A DNA stretch of 64,000 nucleotides, from positions 2,976,001 to 3,040,000 of the forward strand of contig NZ_CP086253.1 of NCBI RefSeq assembly GCF_003382565.3. The letters are read 5' to 3'. Position 1 is the first letter of the stretch; each line of letters begins with the position of its first letter. The notes beneath the pieces were generated by a model. It ran no database searches. It worked only from the letters and a program-made list of their open reading frames with translations, and was not told the origin of the DNA. This document shows, one piece after another, positions 52,313 to 62,251 of this stretch. The translations under genes and the position numbers were made by a program. The stretch comes from Pectobacterium aquaticum (lineage in GTDB: Bacteria; Pseudomonadota; Gammaproteobacteria; Enterobacterales; Enterobacteriaceae).

Positions 52313-53572
52313 ATGAACTTATCCAAACACGACGCTGCGCGCGCGTGTCTGGCGATGTTGCTGTGGCTGCCTGCCGCCGTCTTTGCGGCAGATCTGAGTC
52401 TTGAACAGGCTTTACAGGCGGCAGAGCGTTATTCCGCCGACCTGTCAGCCAATCAACACCAGATTAACGCGCTCCAGAACATGGCCGACTCTGCCACGCA
52501 GCTTCCCGACCCTAAGTTGAAATTTGGCGTCGAAAATCTGCCATTAGGCGGCAACAACGGTAGCCGACTCACGCGAGAAGGGATGACGATGCAGCGTATC
52601 GGCATCATGCAGACCTACGTCAGCAGCAGTAAGCGTGATAGCAAAGCGCAGGCCATTCGGGTAGAAGCCGATGCGCTACAAAGTAATAGCGAGAGTATCC
52701 GTGCTCGTCTGCAACGGGAAACGGCACAGGCATGGCTGGATCTGGCACTCTCACAGAAAGCGTTGGGCGAGGTCACAGCACTGGTCACAGAAAGCCAGCG
52801 GCAGATCGCATCGCAAAAAGCGAATGTGGCGGCAGGCGGTGAAACCAGTAGCGTGCTGGATGCCCGCCTGACGTTGGCAACCATGCAGGACAGGCAGTCT
52901 GATGCAGAACGGGATACTCGCATCGCACATGCCCGGCTGGTGCAGCTTACCGGCATCGCAGATATCAATGTAAACGGCGATCTTCCCCGCTTTGAACGGC
53001 TGCCAGCCTCACCAGAGGTGCTGGGCAATGCCATTCATCAGCATCCAGAAATGCAGCAGGCACAGCGTGAAGCCGAGCTGGCTCAGGCTCGCTCCGCACA
53101 GTCGGCCGTTGCCACGATCCCCAATGTTGATGTTGAAGTCTATTACGCGAAGCGTGGAGATGATTACGACGATATGGCGGGCATGATGGTGACAGTCGAT
53201 CTGCCGCTGTTCACATCCAAGCGTCAGGACAAGGACTACGCCGCAGACGTCTCGCGCAGCATGGAAGCTCGCGACAGAGTGTTGCTCACCGAACGAGAGC
53301 ATCAGGCGCAACTCAATACGCTAATTGCTCAATATCAAGCCGCACAGTCTCGCTGGCAGCGCCAGAACAACGAGGTTCTCCCTCTCCAACAGCAGCGCAT
53401 CAAACTGATTCAGGCTCAGTATCAATCCGGCAGCAGTAATCTTTCCGCCGTACTGGATGCCCGTCGGGCGTTGCTCGAAAGCCGGATTGCCGCTCAGGAT
53501 ACCGCTCGGGAGATGGCGCAATATTGGGCTGCCATCCGTTATCTGACACCACAAGGAAGCCCTACGCGATGA
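52313..53572 (+). CDS. cusC: CusC/CzcC-type TolC-family outer-membrane factor
   Basis: 419 aa with a Sec signal peptide (about 1-25, ending AVFAA) and two OEP repeats rich in coiled-coil (about 30-215 and 225-410). The conserved turns are ATQLPDPKLKFGVENLP and VEVYYAKRGDDYDDMAGMMVTVDLPLF. It is shorter than E. coli CusC (457) and lacks a lipobox, so it is closer to CzcC in build. It forms the outer-membrane channel for CusBA. It lies 12 bp after cusF and overlaps cusB by 4 bp. Confidence 0.85.
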   Translation: MNLSKHDAARACLAMLLWLPAAVFAADLSLEQALQAAERYSADLSANQHQINALQNMADSATQLPDPKLKFGVENLPLGGNNGSRLTREGMTMQRIGIMQTYVSSSKRDSKAQAIRVEADALQSNSESIRARLQRETAQAWLDLALSQKALGEVTALVTESQRQIASQKANVAAGGETSSVLDARLTLATMQDRQSDAERDTRIAHARLVQLTGIADINVNGDLPRFERLPASPEVLGNAIHQHPEMQQAQREAELAQARSAQSAVATIPNVDVEVYYAKRGDDYDDMAGMMVTVDLPLFTSKRQDKDYAADVSRSMEARDRVLLTEREHQAQLNTLIAQYQAAQSRWQRQNNEVLPLQQQRIKLIQAQYQSGSSNLSAVLDARRALLESRIAAQDTAREMAQYWAAIRYLTPQGSPTR

Positions 53573-55071
53573 GCAAAACAGTCACGAACAAATCATTGAG
53601 GTTTAGCCTGATGACACTGGCTATTCTCAGCGCGGGTGGCGTGAGTTATCTGGTTGGCAAACAGCAAACGCCGCACTCGCTTTCTACCGCAGAGCCAGCA
53701 CGTGCCGTTCTCTATTGGTATGACCCGATGGTGCCGGATAAACGTTTCGACAAACCGGGGAAATCGCCCTTTATGGATATGGAATTGGTGCCCCGCTACG
53801 CCGATTACGTGCAGGAGGACGGCGGTGTCATCGTCAGCGCTCGTCAGCAACAAAATCTCGGCGTTCGCACCACCCGCGCGGAAATGCGCGAACTGACTGA
53901 CCGCACTACAGGTTATGGCACCGTCGCCCTCAACGAACGCGGTTTACACACGTTGGTGGCACCCAGCGGCGGCATTGTCGAGAAACTCACGGTCAATGCG
54001 CTGCAACAACAGGTGAAGAAAGGCGAAACGCTAGCCACATTATGGAACCCGACCTGGGCGGCGGCACAGCGCGAATATCTGGCGGTACGGCAGTTGGGCG
54101 ACGACATGCTGACTCAATCAGCCCGCCAACGGCTGGCGCTGTTATTTATGCCGGAAGCGATTATTCGGCAGGTCGAGCGGAGCGGCAAACCACAGGACAG
54201 GATCGCGATTACCGCACCAGAAGACGGCTATGTGAATAAGCTGGAGGTGCGGCAAGGCATGCAGTTAAGCCCTGCTCAGCCGTTATTCGAGCTTGCTAGT
54301 CTGAACCCAGTTTGGATCGATGTCGATTACCCCGAAGCGCAGGCGGCACAGCTCACTCTCGGCAGCGACATCAGCGCAACCAGCCGTGCCTGGCCGGACA
54401 AAACCTTCCACGGCAAAATCAGCGAACTGCTACCCGTACTGGACAGTACCACGCGCACGCTAAAAGCCCGTGTCGTGCTGGATAACCCGCAACAGCAGCT
54501 TAAACCCGGCATGTACCTGACCGTGCTGCTTTCTCACGCTCAGGCACAACCGCGTCTGGCGATCCCGCAGGAGGCGCTATTGGTCAGCGGTAGCCAAAAC
54601 CGGGTCTTACTGAGTGATGGCAACGGCCATTTCACCCCACGCAACGTCACGGCAGGCGCATCGCTGGGCGACTGGGTGGAAATCATCGATGGACTGAAAG
54701 CAGGCGACAACGTAGTCACTTCGGGTCAGTTCCTGATTGATTCCGAAGCCAGCCTGCGCAGCGCCTTACCACAGTTTGATGCGGAGACATCGGCAAACCC
54801 AGCAACGCCGACTGCCCCCGCGGGCTACCACACTCAGGGAGTCATCAGGGCGATAAACGGCAATCAGGCCACCATCGAACACGAAGCAGTTCCGGCACTC
54901 AACTGGTCGCCAATGACGATGGACTTCACGCTGCCATCGTCAGGGCTGCCACAGGGAGTGGGGATCGGCAGCACCGTCAGTTTCCAGTTCAGCATGGACG
55001 ACAGTGGGATTCGCGTCCTGCATTTTTTACCCGCTGACGACCCGCATGCTGGCCACGGAGGTCATCCATGA
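53569..55071 (+). CDS. cusB: CusB periplasmic adaptor with fused C-terminal CusF domain
   Basis: 500 aa, longer than E. coli CusB (407). An N-terminal anchor (about 12-28) precedes the heavy-metal-binding segment YWYDPMVPDKRFDKPGKSPF-MDMELVP (about 49-75, the Met-rich site). Lipoyl, hairpin and barrel domains follow (about 85-390). The extra C-terminus (about 425-490) is a CusF-like domain with IEHEAVPALNWSPMTMDF, keeping His, Trp and both Met, then a HAGHGGH tail. The fused chaperone could pass metal directly to the pump. The start overlaps the cusC stop (ATGA) and the stop overlaps the cusA start. Confidence 0.87.
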   Translation: MSKTVTNKSLRFSLMTLAILSAGGVSYLVGKQQTPHSLSTAEPARAVLYWYDPMVPDKRFDKPGKSPFMDMELVPRYADYVQEDGGVIVSARQQQNLGVRTTRAEMRELTDRTTGYGTVALNERGLHTLVAPSGGIVEKLTVNALQQQVKKGETLATLWNPTWAAAQREYLAVRQLGDDMLTQSARQRLALLFMPEAIIRQVERSGKPQDRIAITAPEDGYVNKLEVRQGMQLSPAQPLFELASLNPVWIDVDYPEAQAAQLTLGSDISATSRAWPDKTFHGKISELLPVLDSTTRTLKARVVLDNPQQQLKPGMYLTVLLSHAQAQPRLAIPQEALLVSGSQNRVLLSDGNGHFTPRNVTAGASLGDWVEIIDGLKAGDNVVTSGQFLIDSEASLRSALPQFDAETSANPATPTAPAGYHTQGVIRAINGNQATIEHEAVPALNWSPMTMDFTLPSSGLPQGVGIGSTVSFQFSMDDSGIRVLHFLPADDPHAGHGGHP

Positions 55072-58000
55072 TTGCCTACATCATTCGCTGGTCGCTCAAA
55101 AACCGTCTTCTGGTTTTACTGGCCGCGCTGCTCATGGCGGCGTGGGGCCTGCTGTCTCTACAAAAAACGCCGCTGGATGCCCTGCCCGATTTATCGGACG
55201 TACAGGTCATCATTCGCGTCAGCTATCCGGGGAAAGCGCCGCAGGTGGTGGAAAATCAGGTGACCTACCCGCTGACGACCACCATGCTTTCCGTGCCGGG
55301 TTCCAAAACGGTACGGGGCTTTTCCATGTTCGGCGATGCCTACATTTATGTACTGTTTGAAGACGGCACCGATCCTTACTGGGCACGCTCCCGTGTGCTT
55401 GAATATCTCAGTCAGGTGCAATCCAGCCTGCCTGCCGATGCGAAAACCTCGCTCGGCCCAGATGCCACCGGCGTCGGCTGGATCTACGAATACGCACTGG
55501 TCGATCGCAGCGGCAAATACAGTCTGGCCGATCTGCGCGGTTTTCAGGACTGGCTGCTGAAATATGAGCTGAAAACCGTTCCCGATGTAGCAGAAGTCGC
55601 CAGCGTGGGCGGTATGGTCAAACAGTATCAGATCGTCGTCGACCCAGAACGCATGCGAACGCAGGGCATCACCCATCAGCAGATCGTCAGCGCTGTTCAA
55701 GCAGCCAATCAGGAAAACGGCGGTTCCGTGCTGGAGTTGGGCGAAGCGGAGTACATGGTGCGCACCACCGGTTACCTGAAAACCGCGCAAGATTTCAACC
55801 AGGTGGTAATGACTACCCGCAACGGCATTCCTGTGCTGTTGCAGGATGTGGCAACGCTCAGAGAAGGGCCGGAGATGCGGCGCGGCATCGCAGAACTGAA
55901 TGGCGAAGGCGAAGTGGCGGGCGGCATCATCGTCCTGCGCTATGGCAAGAATGCGCTGAATACACTGCATGCCGTCAAAGCGCGGTTACAGGAAATACAA
56001 AAAAGCCTGCCCGCAGGTGTAGAAATCGTCCCAACCTACGACCGCTCGCAGCTGATTGAACACGCCATCGATACGCTCAGCTTCAAGCTGCTGGAAGAGT
56101 TTGTTGTCGTCGCGATCATCTGCGCCCTGTTTCTTTTTCACTTCCGCTCGGCGTTGGTGGCGATCATCAGCCTGCCGTTGGGGATTCTGGGGGCGTTCAT
56201 CATCATGCGCTATCAGGGCGTGAACGCGAATATTATGTCGCTGGGCGGTATCGCGATAGCCATCGGCGCGATGGTGGATGCCGCGATTGTGATGATAGAA
56301 AACATGCATAAAGTCATTGAACAGTGGCGGCATGAAAACCCAGGGAAGCAGCCGCAGAATAACGAGTGGTGGCAGTTGGCAGAACGAGCTGCGGTGGAAG
56401 TGGGTCCCGCGCTGTTTTGCAGCCTGCTGATCATTACGCTGTCGTTTGTCCCGGTGTTCTCACTGGAGGCACAGGAAGGCCGCATGTTTTCACCGCTGGC
56501 CTTTACCAAGACCTATGCCATGGCCGTCGCCGCCGGATTAGGAATTACGCTGGTGCCGGTATTAATGGGGTATTTCGTACGCGGCAAGATACCGGACGAA
56601 CAGGCGAATCCGATTAACCGCTGGCTGATTGCAGCCTATCACCCAGTGTTGCAAAAGGTATTGAGCTACCCGAAAACCACGCTGCTGATTTCCGGCCTGC
56701 TGTTGCTACTGACGCTCTTTCCGCTCAGCCGTCTGGGGAGCGAATTTATGCCACCGCTGGATGAAGGCGATCTGCTGTATATGCCTTCCACCCTGCCCGG
56801 CATCTCTGCACGGGAAGCTGGCCGACTGCTGCAACAGACGGACCGGCTGATTAAAACCGTGCCCGAAGTCGAGTCGGTCTTCGGCAAAGCGGGCCGTGCC
56901 GAAACGGCAACCGACCCAGCACCATTAACCATGCTGGAAAGCACCATTCGGCTGAAACCGCGCGACCAGTGGCGTGAGGGCATGACCATGGACAAGTTGG
57001 TGGCTGAGTTGGATCGTACCGTCAGCCTGCCGGGTATCGCGAACGTGTGGGTACCGCCGATTCGCAACCGGCTGGACATGCTGGCCACCGGCATCAAAAG
57101 CCCGGTGGGCATTAAGGTTAACGGCAATAATCTGGAAGACATAGAGCGTACTGCTGCACAAATCGAGCAGGTGGTGAAACGGGTTCCGGGCGTGACGTCT
57201 GCCCTGGCGGAACGGCTGGCGGGCGGGCGCTATATCGATATTGATATCAACCGTCAGCGCGCCGCACGCTATGGCGTGTCCGTCGAAGAGCTTCAGTCGG
57301 TGGTTTCCACACTCATCGGCGGGCAAAATATCGGCGAAACCATTGAAGGCCGCCAGCGTTATCCCATCAACATCCGCTACCCGCGTGAATTACGCGATTC
57401 GCTACAAAAATTGCGTGACCTGCCCATCGTGACGGCCAACGGCAGCAGAGTGACGCTGGCAGAGCTGGCTGATATTCGCGTCAACGAAGGACCACCGATG
57501 CTAAAAAGTGAAAACAGCCGCTTGTCGGACTGGATTTATGTCGATCTACGCGGCCGCGACCTAAAATCTGCCGTTGAAGACATGCAGCAGGCCGTTGCCC
57601 AACAGGTCACGCTGCCGGAAGGCGTTTCACTGAGCTGGTCCGGTCAGTTTGAGTATCTGGAACGCGCTACGGAAAAAATGAAAGTCGTCGTGCCCTTTAC
57701 GCTGCTGATCATTTTTGTGCTGCTGTATGTCACCTTCAACCGCATCAAAGACGCGTTGCTGATTATGGCAACGTTACCTTTCGCGCTGATTGGCGGCGTC
57801 TGGCTGCTCTATCTCCTTGGCTATAATCTTTCCGTAGCGGGTGCAGTGGGCTTTATTGCACTGGCGGGCGTGTCGGCGGAATTCGGCGTCATCATGCTGC
57901 TGTACCTCAACCATGCAGTAGAGAAACACCGTGTGGCAGGTCAGGCGCTGTCACGCCAGCAATTGATGGATGCCATCCACGAAGGGGCGGTTCTGCGCGT

Positions 58001-58205
58001 ACGGCCAAAAATGATGACCGTGGCAACGATTATGGCAGGGCTGCTCCCCATCATGTGGGGGGGCGGCAGCGGATCCGAAATCATGCAGCGGATTGCCGCG
58101 CCAATGATAGGCGGGATGGTGAGTGCCCCTCTGCTGTCGATGCTGGTGATTCCAGCGGTCTACCTGTTATTGCACAAGGGGGATTCCGGTTTGCTGAAAC
58201 GGTAA
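55068..58205 (+). CDS. cusA: CusA heavy-metal RND efflux pump (Cu/Ag)
   Basis: 1045 aa (E. coli CusA 1047), inner-membrane RND transporter with 12 predicted helices and two large periplasmic loops. The three methionines that bind Cu(I)/Ag(I) in E. coli CusA are all conserved in context: LLYMPSTLPG, APLTMLEST and NRLDMLATG. The family segment GGIAIAIGAMVDAAIVMIEN carries the charged helix-4 residues. It uses the proton gradient to export Cu(I) or Ag(I) through CusB and CusC. The start overlaps cusB by 4 bp. Confidence 0.92.
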   Translation: MIAYIIRWSLKNRLLVLLAALLMAAWGLLSLQKTPLDALPDLSDVQVIIRVSYPGKAPQVVENQVTYPLTTTMLSVPGSKTVRGFSMFGDAYIYVLFEDGTDPYWARSRVLEYLSQVQSSLPADAKTSLGPDATGVGWIYEYALVDRSGKYSLADLRGFQDWLLKYELKTVPDVAEVASVGGMVKQYQIVVDPERMRTQGITHQQIVSAVQAANQENGGSVLELGEAEYMVRTTGYLKTAQDFNQVVMTTRNGIPVLLQDVATLREGPEMRRGIAELNGEGEVAGGIIVLRYGKNALNTLHAVKARLQEIQKSLPAGVEIVPTYDRSQLIEHAIDTLSFKLLEEFVVVAIICALFLFHFRSALVAIISLPLGILGAFIIMRYQGVNANIMSLGGIAIAIGAMVDAAIVMIENMHKVIEQWRHENPGKQPQNNEWWQLAERAAVEVGPALFCSLLIITLSFVPVFSLEAQEGRMFSPLAFTKTYAMAVAAGLGITLVPVLMGYFVRGKIPDEQANPINRWLIAAYHPVLQKVLSYPKTTLLISGLLLLLTLFPLSRLGSEFMPPLDEGDLLYMPSTLPGISAREAGRLLQQTDRLIKTVPEVESVFGKAGRAETATDPAPLTMLESTIRLKPRDQWREGMTMDKLVAELDRTVSLPGIANVWVPPIRNRLDMLATGIKSPVGIKVNGNNLEDIERTAAQIEQVVKRVPGVTSALAERLAGGRYIDIDINRQRAARYGVSVEELQSVVSTLIGGQNIGETIEGRQRYPINIRYPRELRDSLQKLRDLPIVTANGSRVTLAELADIRVNEGPPMLKSENSRLSDWIYVDLRGRDLKSAVEDMQQAVAQQVTLPEGVSLSWSGQFEYLERATEKMKVVVPFTLLIIFVLLYVTFNRIKDALLIMATLPFALIGGVWLLYLLGYNLSVAGAVGFIALAGVSAEFGVIMLLYLNHAVEKHRVAGQALSRQQLMDAIHEGAVLRVRPKMMTVATIMAGLLPIMWGGGSGSEIMQRIAAPMIGGMVSAPLLSMLVIPAVYLLLHKGDSGLLKR

Positions 58206-58342
58206 AGCCAGAGCGTGATTTTACGCAAACAACCTGCGGATAAATCACGCTTGCCATCGACTATCGATTGCCGATAACCGTTCTACACCCCTATAATGAA
58301 ATCAGTTATCACAGAAATCTTAGGATAGGAAGGAGTTTAGCT

Positions 58343-59095
58343 ATGGCTGTAACTAAGCTGGTACTGGTAAGACACGGTGAGAGCCAGTGGAACAACGAAA
58401 ACCGCTTCACAGGCTGGTACGATGTCGATCTATCCGACAAAGGCCGTTCAGAAGCCAAAGCCGCAGGTCAGCTGCTGAAAGACGAAGGTTTTGCCTTTGA
58501 TTTCGCGTATACCTCCGTGCTGAAACGTGCCATTCATACACTGTGGAATGTACTGGACGAGCTGGATCAAGCCTGGTTGCCAGTTGAGAAATCCTGGAAA
58601 CTAAATGAGCGCCACTACGGTGCGCTGCAAGGTCTGAATAAAGCCGAAACCGCTGAGAAATACGGTGACGAGCAGGTTAAACAATGGCGTCGTGGTTTTG
58701 CGATTACGCCTCCAGAGTTGACGCGTGATGACGAACGTTTCCCAGGTCACGATCCGCGTTACGCTGCTCTGAGCGACAAAGAGCTGCCGCTGACTGAAAG
58801 CCTGGCGCTGACCATCGAACGTGTTGTGCCTTACTGGAACGAAACCATCCTGCCACGCGTCAAAAGCGGTGAGCGTGTGATCGTTGCGGCTCACGGTAAC
58901 TCACTGCGTGCACTGGTGAAATACCTGGACAACCTGGGCGAAGACGAAATTCTGGAACTGAATATCCCAACTGGCGTGCCGTTGGTTTATGAGTTCGACG
59001 AGAACTTCAAGCCTATCAAACGTTACTACCTGGGCAACGCAGACGAAATCGCTGCAAAAGCTGCCGCAGTAGCGAATCAGGGTAAAGCGAAGTAA
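58343..59095 (+). CDS. gpmA: 2,3-bisphosphoglycerate-dependent phosphoglycerate mutase
   Basis: 250 aa, the E. coli GpmA length. It interconverts 3- and 2-phosphoglycerate in glycolysis. The phosphohistidine motif RHGES is at residues 10-14, with NERHYGALQGLNK (about 88-100), ERFPGHDPRY, and the second His in AAHGNSLR (about 184-191). The start at 58343 has a strong GGAAGGAG upstream. It faces aroG across a shared terminator, as in E. coli. Between it and galM lies the cus operon, which E. coli lacks at this place. Confidence 0.96.
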   Translation: MAVTKLVLVRHGESQWNNENRFTGWYDVDLSDKGRSEAKAAGQLLKDEGFAFDFAYTSVLKRAIHTLWNVLDELDQAWLPVEKSWKLNERHYGALQGLNKAETAEKYGDEQVKQWRRGFAITPPELTRDDERFPGHDPRYAALSDKELPLTESLALTIERVVPYWNETILPRVKSGERVIVAAHGNSLRALVKYLDNLGEDEILELNIPTGVPLVYEFDENFKPIKRYYLGNADEIAAKAAAVANQGKAK

Positions 59096-59111
59096 TTTTC
59101 CCCTGAATGAC

Positions 59112-59138
59112 AAAAACCCGGCCTGTGCCGGGTTTTTT
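59112..59138. terminator. Bidirectional terminator between gpmA and aroG
   Basis: A 9-bp perfect stem AAACCCGGC / GCCGGGTTT with a 4-nt loop. The plus strand continues with T residues, and on the minus strand AAACCCGGC is followed by TTTTTG. It serves both convergent genes. Confidence 0.9.
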
Positions 59139-59158
59139 ATATAGCATGCTATTCGATA

Positions 59159-60214
59159 TTACTTGCTACGGCGCTCGCGTACCGCAGAAGCCAGTTGACG
59201 CAGCAGGGATTCTGTATCTTCCCAGCCAATGCAGGCATCGGTCACGCTGCGGCCATAAACCAGCGGCTCGCCGCTTTCCAGATTCTGGTTGCCTTCGACC
59301 AGATGGCTTTCCACCATCACGCCCATAATCGCTTTCTCGCCCTGCGCGATCTGCCCGCAGACGTCAGTGCAGACATCCATCTGCTTTTTGAACTGCTTGC
59401 TGCTGTTCGCATGGCTGAAATCGATCATGACCTGCGGTGTCAGGCCCGCTTTTTCCAGACCAATTTTCACGTCTTTCACGTGCTCAGCGCTGTAGTTCGG
59501 CGTTTTACCGCCGCGCAGAATAATGTGGCAATCGTTGTTACCGCTGGTATTCACGATAGCCGAATGGCCCCATTTGGTGACAGACAAGAAGCAATGTGGT
59601 GCGCTGGCGGCGTTGATCGCATCAATCGCGACCTTGATCGTACCATCGGTGCCGTTTTTAAAACCGACAGGGCATGACAGGCCGGATGCCAGTTCACGGT
59701 GTACCTGAGATTCTGTCGTACGTGCGCCGATAGCGCCCCAGCTCATCAGATCCGCCATATATTGCGGCGTGATCATGTCCAGAAACTCACCCGCAGCCGG
59801 TAAACCGATGTCGTTAATTTCCAGCAGCAGTTGGCGTGCAATGCGCAGGCCGTCATTGATCTGGAAACTATTGTCCATGTGCGGATCGTTGATTAGCCCT
59901 TTCCAGCCAATCGTGGTGCGTGGTTTTTCAAAATAAACCCGCATAACCACTTCCAGATCGTCGCTCAGCTCGTTACGCAGCGCCAACAGACGCGCGGCAT
60001 ACTCTTTTGCTGCTTTCGTGTCGTGGATCGAGCAAGGACCAATCACCACCAGCAGGCGGTCGTCATTGCCGTTAAGAATTTTATGGATGGCAGTACGCGC
60101 GAACGATACCGTTTCCGCGGCCTTCTCCGTGGCTGGAAACTTTTCTAGCAAAGCAACCGGCGGCAAAAGTTCATTAATTTCTTTAATTCTTAAATCATCA
60201 TTTTGGTAATTCAT
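59159..60214 (-). CDS. aroG: DAHP synthase, Phe-sensitive type
   Basis: 351 aa (E. coli AroG 350). It catalyses the first step of aromatic amino acid synthesis from phosphoenolpyruvate and erythrose-4-phosphate. Hallmarks are VVIGPCSIHDTKAA (metal Cys), MRVYFEKPRTTIGWKGLINDP, GARTTESQVHRELASGLSCP-VGFKNGTDG, and IDFSHANSSKQ (metal His). The sequence follows AroG rather than AroF or AroH. The start is at MNYQNDDL (60214); an ATG four codons earlier is not supported. The gap to zitB (60215-60510) holds divergent promoters; I see no clear TyrR box and no gene. Confidence 0.94.
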   Translation of the reverse strand: MNYQNDDLRIKEINELLPPVALLEKFPATEKAAETVSFARTAIHKILNGNDDRLLVVIGPCSIHDTKAAKEYAARLLALRNELSDDLEVVMRVYFEKPRTTIGWKGLINDPHMDNSFQINDGLRIARQLLLEINDIGLPAAGEFLDMITPQYMADLMSWGAIGARTTESQVHRELASGLSCPVGFKNGTDGTIKVAIDAINAASAPHCFLSVTKWGHSAIVNTSGNNDCHIILRGGKTPNYSAEHVKDVKIGLEKAGLTPQVMIDFSHANSSKQFKKQMDVCTDVCGQIAQGEKAIMGVMVESHLVEGNQNLESGEPLVYGRSVTDACIGWEDTESLLRQLASAVRERRSK

Positions 60215-60510
60215 AAATAAATCCATCGGTTCCGAAACGGTATGTTAACCCCATCCAATACGCGCCATCCCGCCTGTACGGGTCGTCTGAGAAACGGGAT
60301 GTTTCATATTGAAGATTGATTATTATATGTCAAGCTGGTGTTGTCGGGGCGCTAAAATCAGCGGGATTTACGCGATCAAATGCTCTCAGATACCGCATCC
60401 GTCCTATTTTCACCAGAAAATAGCGCAACGGACAGATCGGGTGAACCACAGAATAGGTTTTCTCTGTGGGTTTCAGTAAAGTAGGATAAAACCGCAACTC
60501 AGGGTGATCT

Positions 60511-61461
60511 ATGGCACATAACCACAGCCACACAGAATCAGGTAACAGTAAACGTCTGCTGGCCGCATTTGTCATTACCGCCACGTTTATGGTGGCAGAA
60601 GTCATTGGCGGCCTGCTGTCCGGCTCCCTCGCCCTGCTGGCGGATGCAGGCCATATGTTAACGGACGCCGCCGCGCTGTTTGTCGCGCTTGTTGCCGTAC
60701 GTTTCGCACAGCGCAAACCTACTGCTCGCCATACCTTTGGCTATTTGCGACTCACTACCCTCGCCGCCTTTGTGAACGCGCTGACGCTGATACTGATTAC
60801 CGCCTTCATCTTCTGGGAAGCTATTCAGCGCTTCTATGATCCCCAGCCCGTCGCTGGCGTCCCTATGCTGCTTGTCGCTGTTGCCGGGTTGGTGGCAAAT
60901 ATCGTGGCATTTTGGCTGTTACATCATGGCAGCGAAGAGAAAAATATTAACGTCCGCGCGGCGGCCCTGCATGTGCTGGGCGATCTGCTCGGATCCGTTG
61001 GCGCGATTGCTGCTGCCATTATCATTCTTTATACCAACTGGACGCCTATCGACCCGATTCTCTCTATTTTGGTGTCATGTCTGGTGCTGCGTAGTGCGTG
61101 GGCGTTATTGAAAGAGAGCATTCACGAGTTGCTGGAAGGTACGCCGAGCCAGCTCAGCGTTGAGGTTCTACAGAAAGATCTGACGCTGAATATTCCCGAG
61201 GTTAGAAACATTCACCATGTGCATTTATGGCAGGTGGGCGAGAAACCGATGATGACGCTGCATGCACAGGTGGTTCCCCCTCACGATCACGATGCGTTGT
61301 TAAGACGTATTCAGGAATATTTACTGAAGCATTACCAGATTGAACACGCGACGGTTCAGATGGAATATCAACGCTGTGATGATGACCACTGTGATTTCCA
61401 CTATCAGGAAAGTCATCATCATGAAAGCCATGATGCAGAAGGTCACCACCACAAGCATTAA
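60511..61461 (+). CDS. zitB: Zinc efflux transporter of the CDF family
   Basis: 316 aa (E. coli ZitB 313). Six membrane helices are predicted. The transport-site motif HMLTDAAAL is in helix 2 (ADAGHMLTDAA, about 46-56), with its partner HVLGDLLGS in helix 5 (about 151-160). A cytoplasmic C-terminal domain (HHVHLWQVGEKP) and a His-rich tail (SHHHESHDAEGHHHKH) follow. It exports Zn(II) in exchange for protons. The order aroG-zitB-pnuC-nadA is the same as in E. coli. Confidence 0.92.
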   Translation: MAHNHSHTESGNSKRLLAAFVITATFMVAEVIGGLLSGSLALLADAGHMLTDAAALFVALVAVRFAQRKPTARHTFGYLRLTTLAAFVNALTLILITAFIFWEAIQRFYDPQPVAGVPMLLVAVAGLVANIVAFWLLHHGSEEKNINVRAAALHVLGDLLGSVGAIAAAIIILYTNWTPIDPILSILVSCLVLRSAWALLKESIHELLEGTPSQLSVEVLQKDLTLNIPEVRNIHHVHLWQVGEKPMMTLHAQVVPPHDHDALLRRIQEYLLKHYQIEHATVQMEYQRCDDDHCDFHYQESHHHESHDAEGHHHKH

Positions 61462-61468
61462 ATTTGGC

Positions 61469-62194
61469 TTACGCGCCGTGTGAAACCGTGCTGACGCGGT
61501 TTTCCTGAGCGCTCTTAATCCACAGCCAGGAGCCGTTCAGGGCAATCAGCGTCAGGATCGCATACTCTACCGCCATCGCATACACGCCCTGATAAGCAAA
61601 AATCACCACGCTTATCACATCAATCACCACCCACAGCAGCCAGTTCTCGACGTATTTGCGCGTCATCAGGATCATCGCCACAATCGACAGCACCATCATG
61701 GTGGAATCCCAGAATGGGAACGCATCTGGCTGGAGAGTCGGCATCTGCACAGACAACCCCAGCCCCTGCATACCGGAAACGGCAATACGCGTCAGCACGG
61801 CAAACACCGCGTCAATGTAGAATGTCATCAAGCCAATCGCGACAACGCACGCTACCGACCAGCCAATGAGCTTCTGCACCGGTAGCCAGCGGATGCGTAA
61901 CGCCACTTCCTGCGAATCTGTCTTGCGCGTCCAGGCATACCAGCCATAAATGTTGGCGACAAAAAAGAAGATTTGCAGCAACAGGCTGGCGTAAAGCTGA
62001 ATCTGGAAAAAGATCACGGCAAACAGCGTAACGTTAATCAACCCAAACAAATAGTTGATGGTTTTTTCCTGACTCGCAAACCAGATACACAGCAGGCCAA
62101 ACAGCGTACCAATCGCCTCAATCCAGGAAAGCGCATATCCCCCTTCCCCCAAAGGGATATGAATTAAAATATTGCTGGTACTTAAAAAGTCCAT
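61469..62194 (-). CDS. pnuC: Nicotinamide riboside transporter PnuC
   Basis: 241 aa (E. coli PnuC 239), a seven-helix facilitator related in fold to SWEET/SemiSWEET carriers. Conserved blocks are ASLLLQIFFFVANIYGWYAW and LMTRKYVENWLLWVVIDVISVVIFAYQGVYAM, the latter with residues that line the substrate site. The start is set at MDFLSTSN (62194) with GGTGGTGAG upstream. It lies just downstream of nadA in a probable nadA-pnuC operon and converges on zitB with an 7-bp gap. Confidence 0.92.
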   Translation of the reverse strand: MDFLSTSNILIHIPLGEGGYALSWIEAIGTLFGLLCIWFASQEKTINYLFGLINVTLFAVIFFQIQLYASLLLQIFFFVANIYGWYAWTRKTDSQEVALRIRWLPVQKLIGWSVACVVAIGLMTFYIDAVFAVLTRIAVSGMQGLGLSVQMPTLQPDAFPFWDSTMMVLSIVAMILMTRKYVENWLLWVVIDVISVVIFAYQGVYAMAVEYAILTLIALNGSWLWIKSAQENRVSTVSHGA

Positions 62195-62251
62195 CTCACC
62201 ACCCTGTCTCAATTATTGTAAAAAAAGCTATCAAGAGGCCCAAGATCTCCG

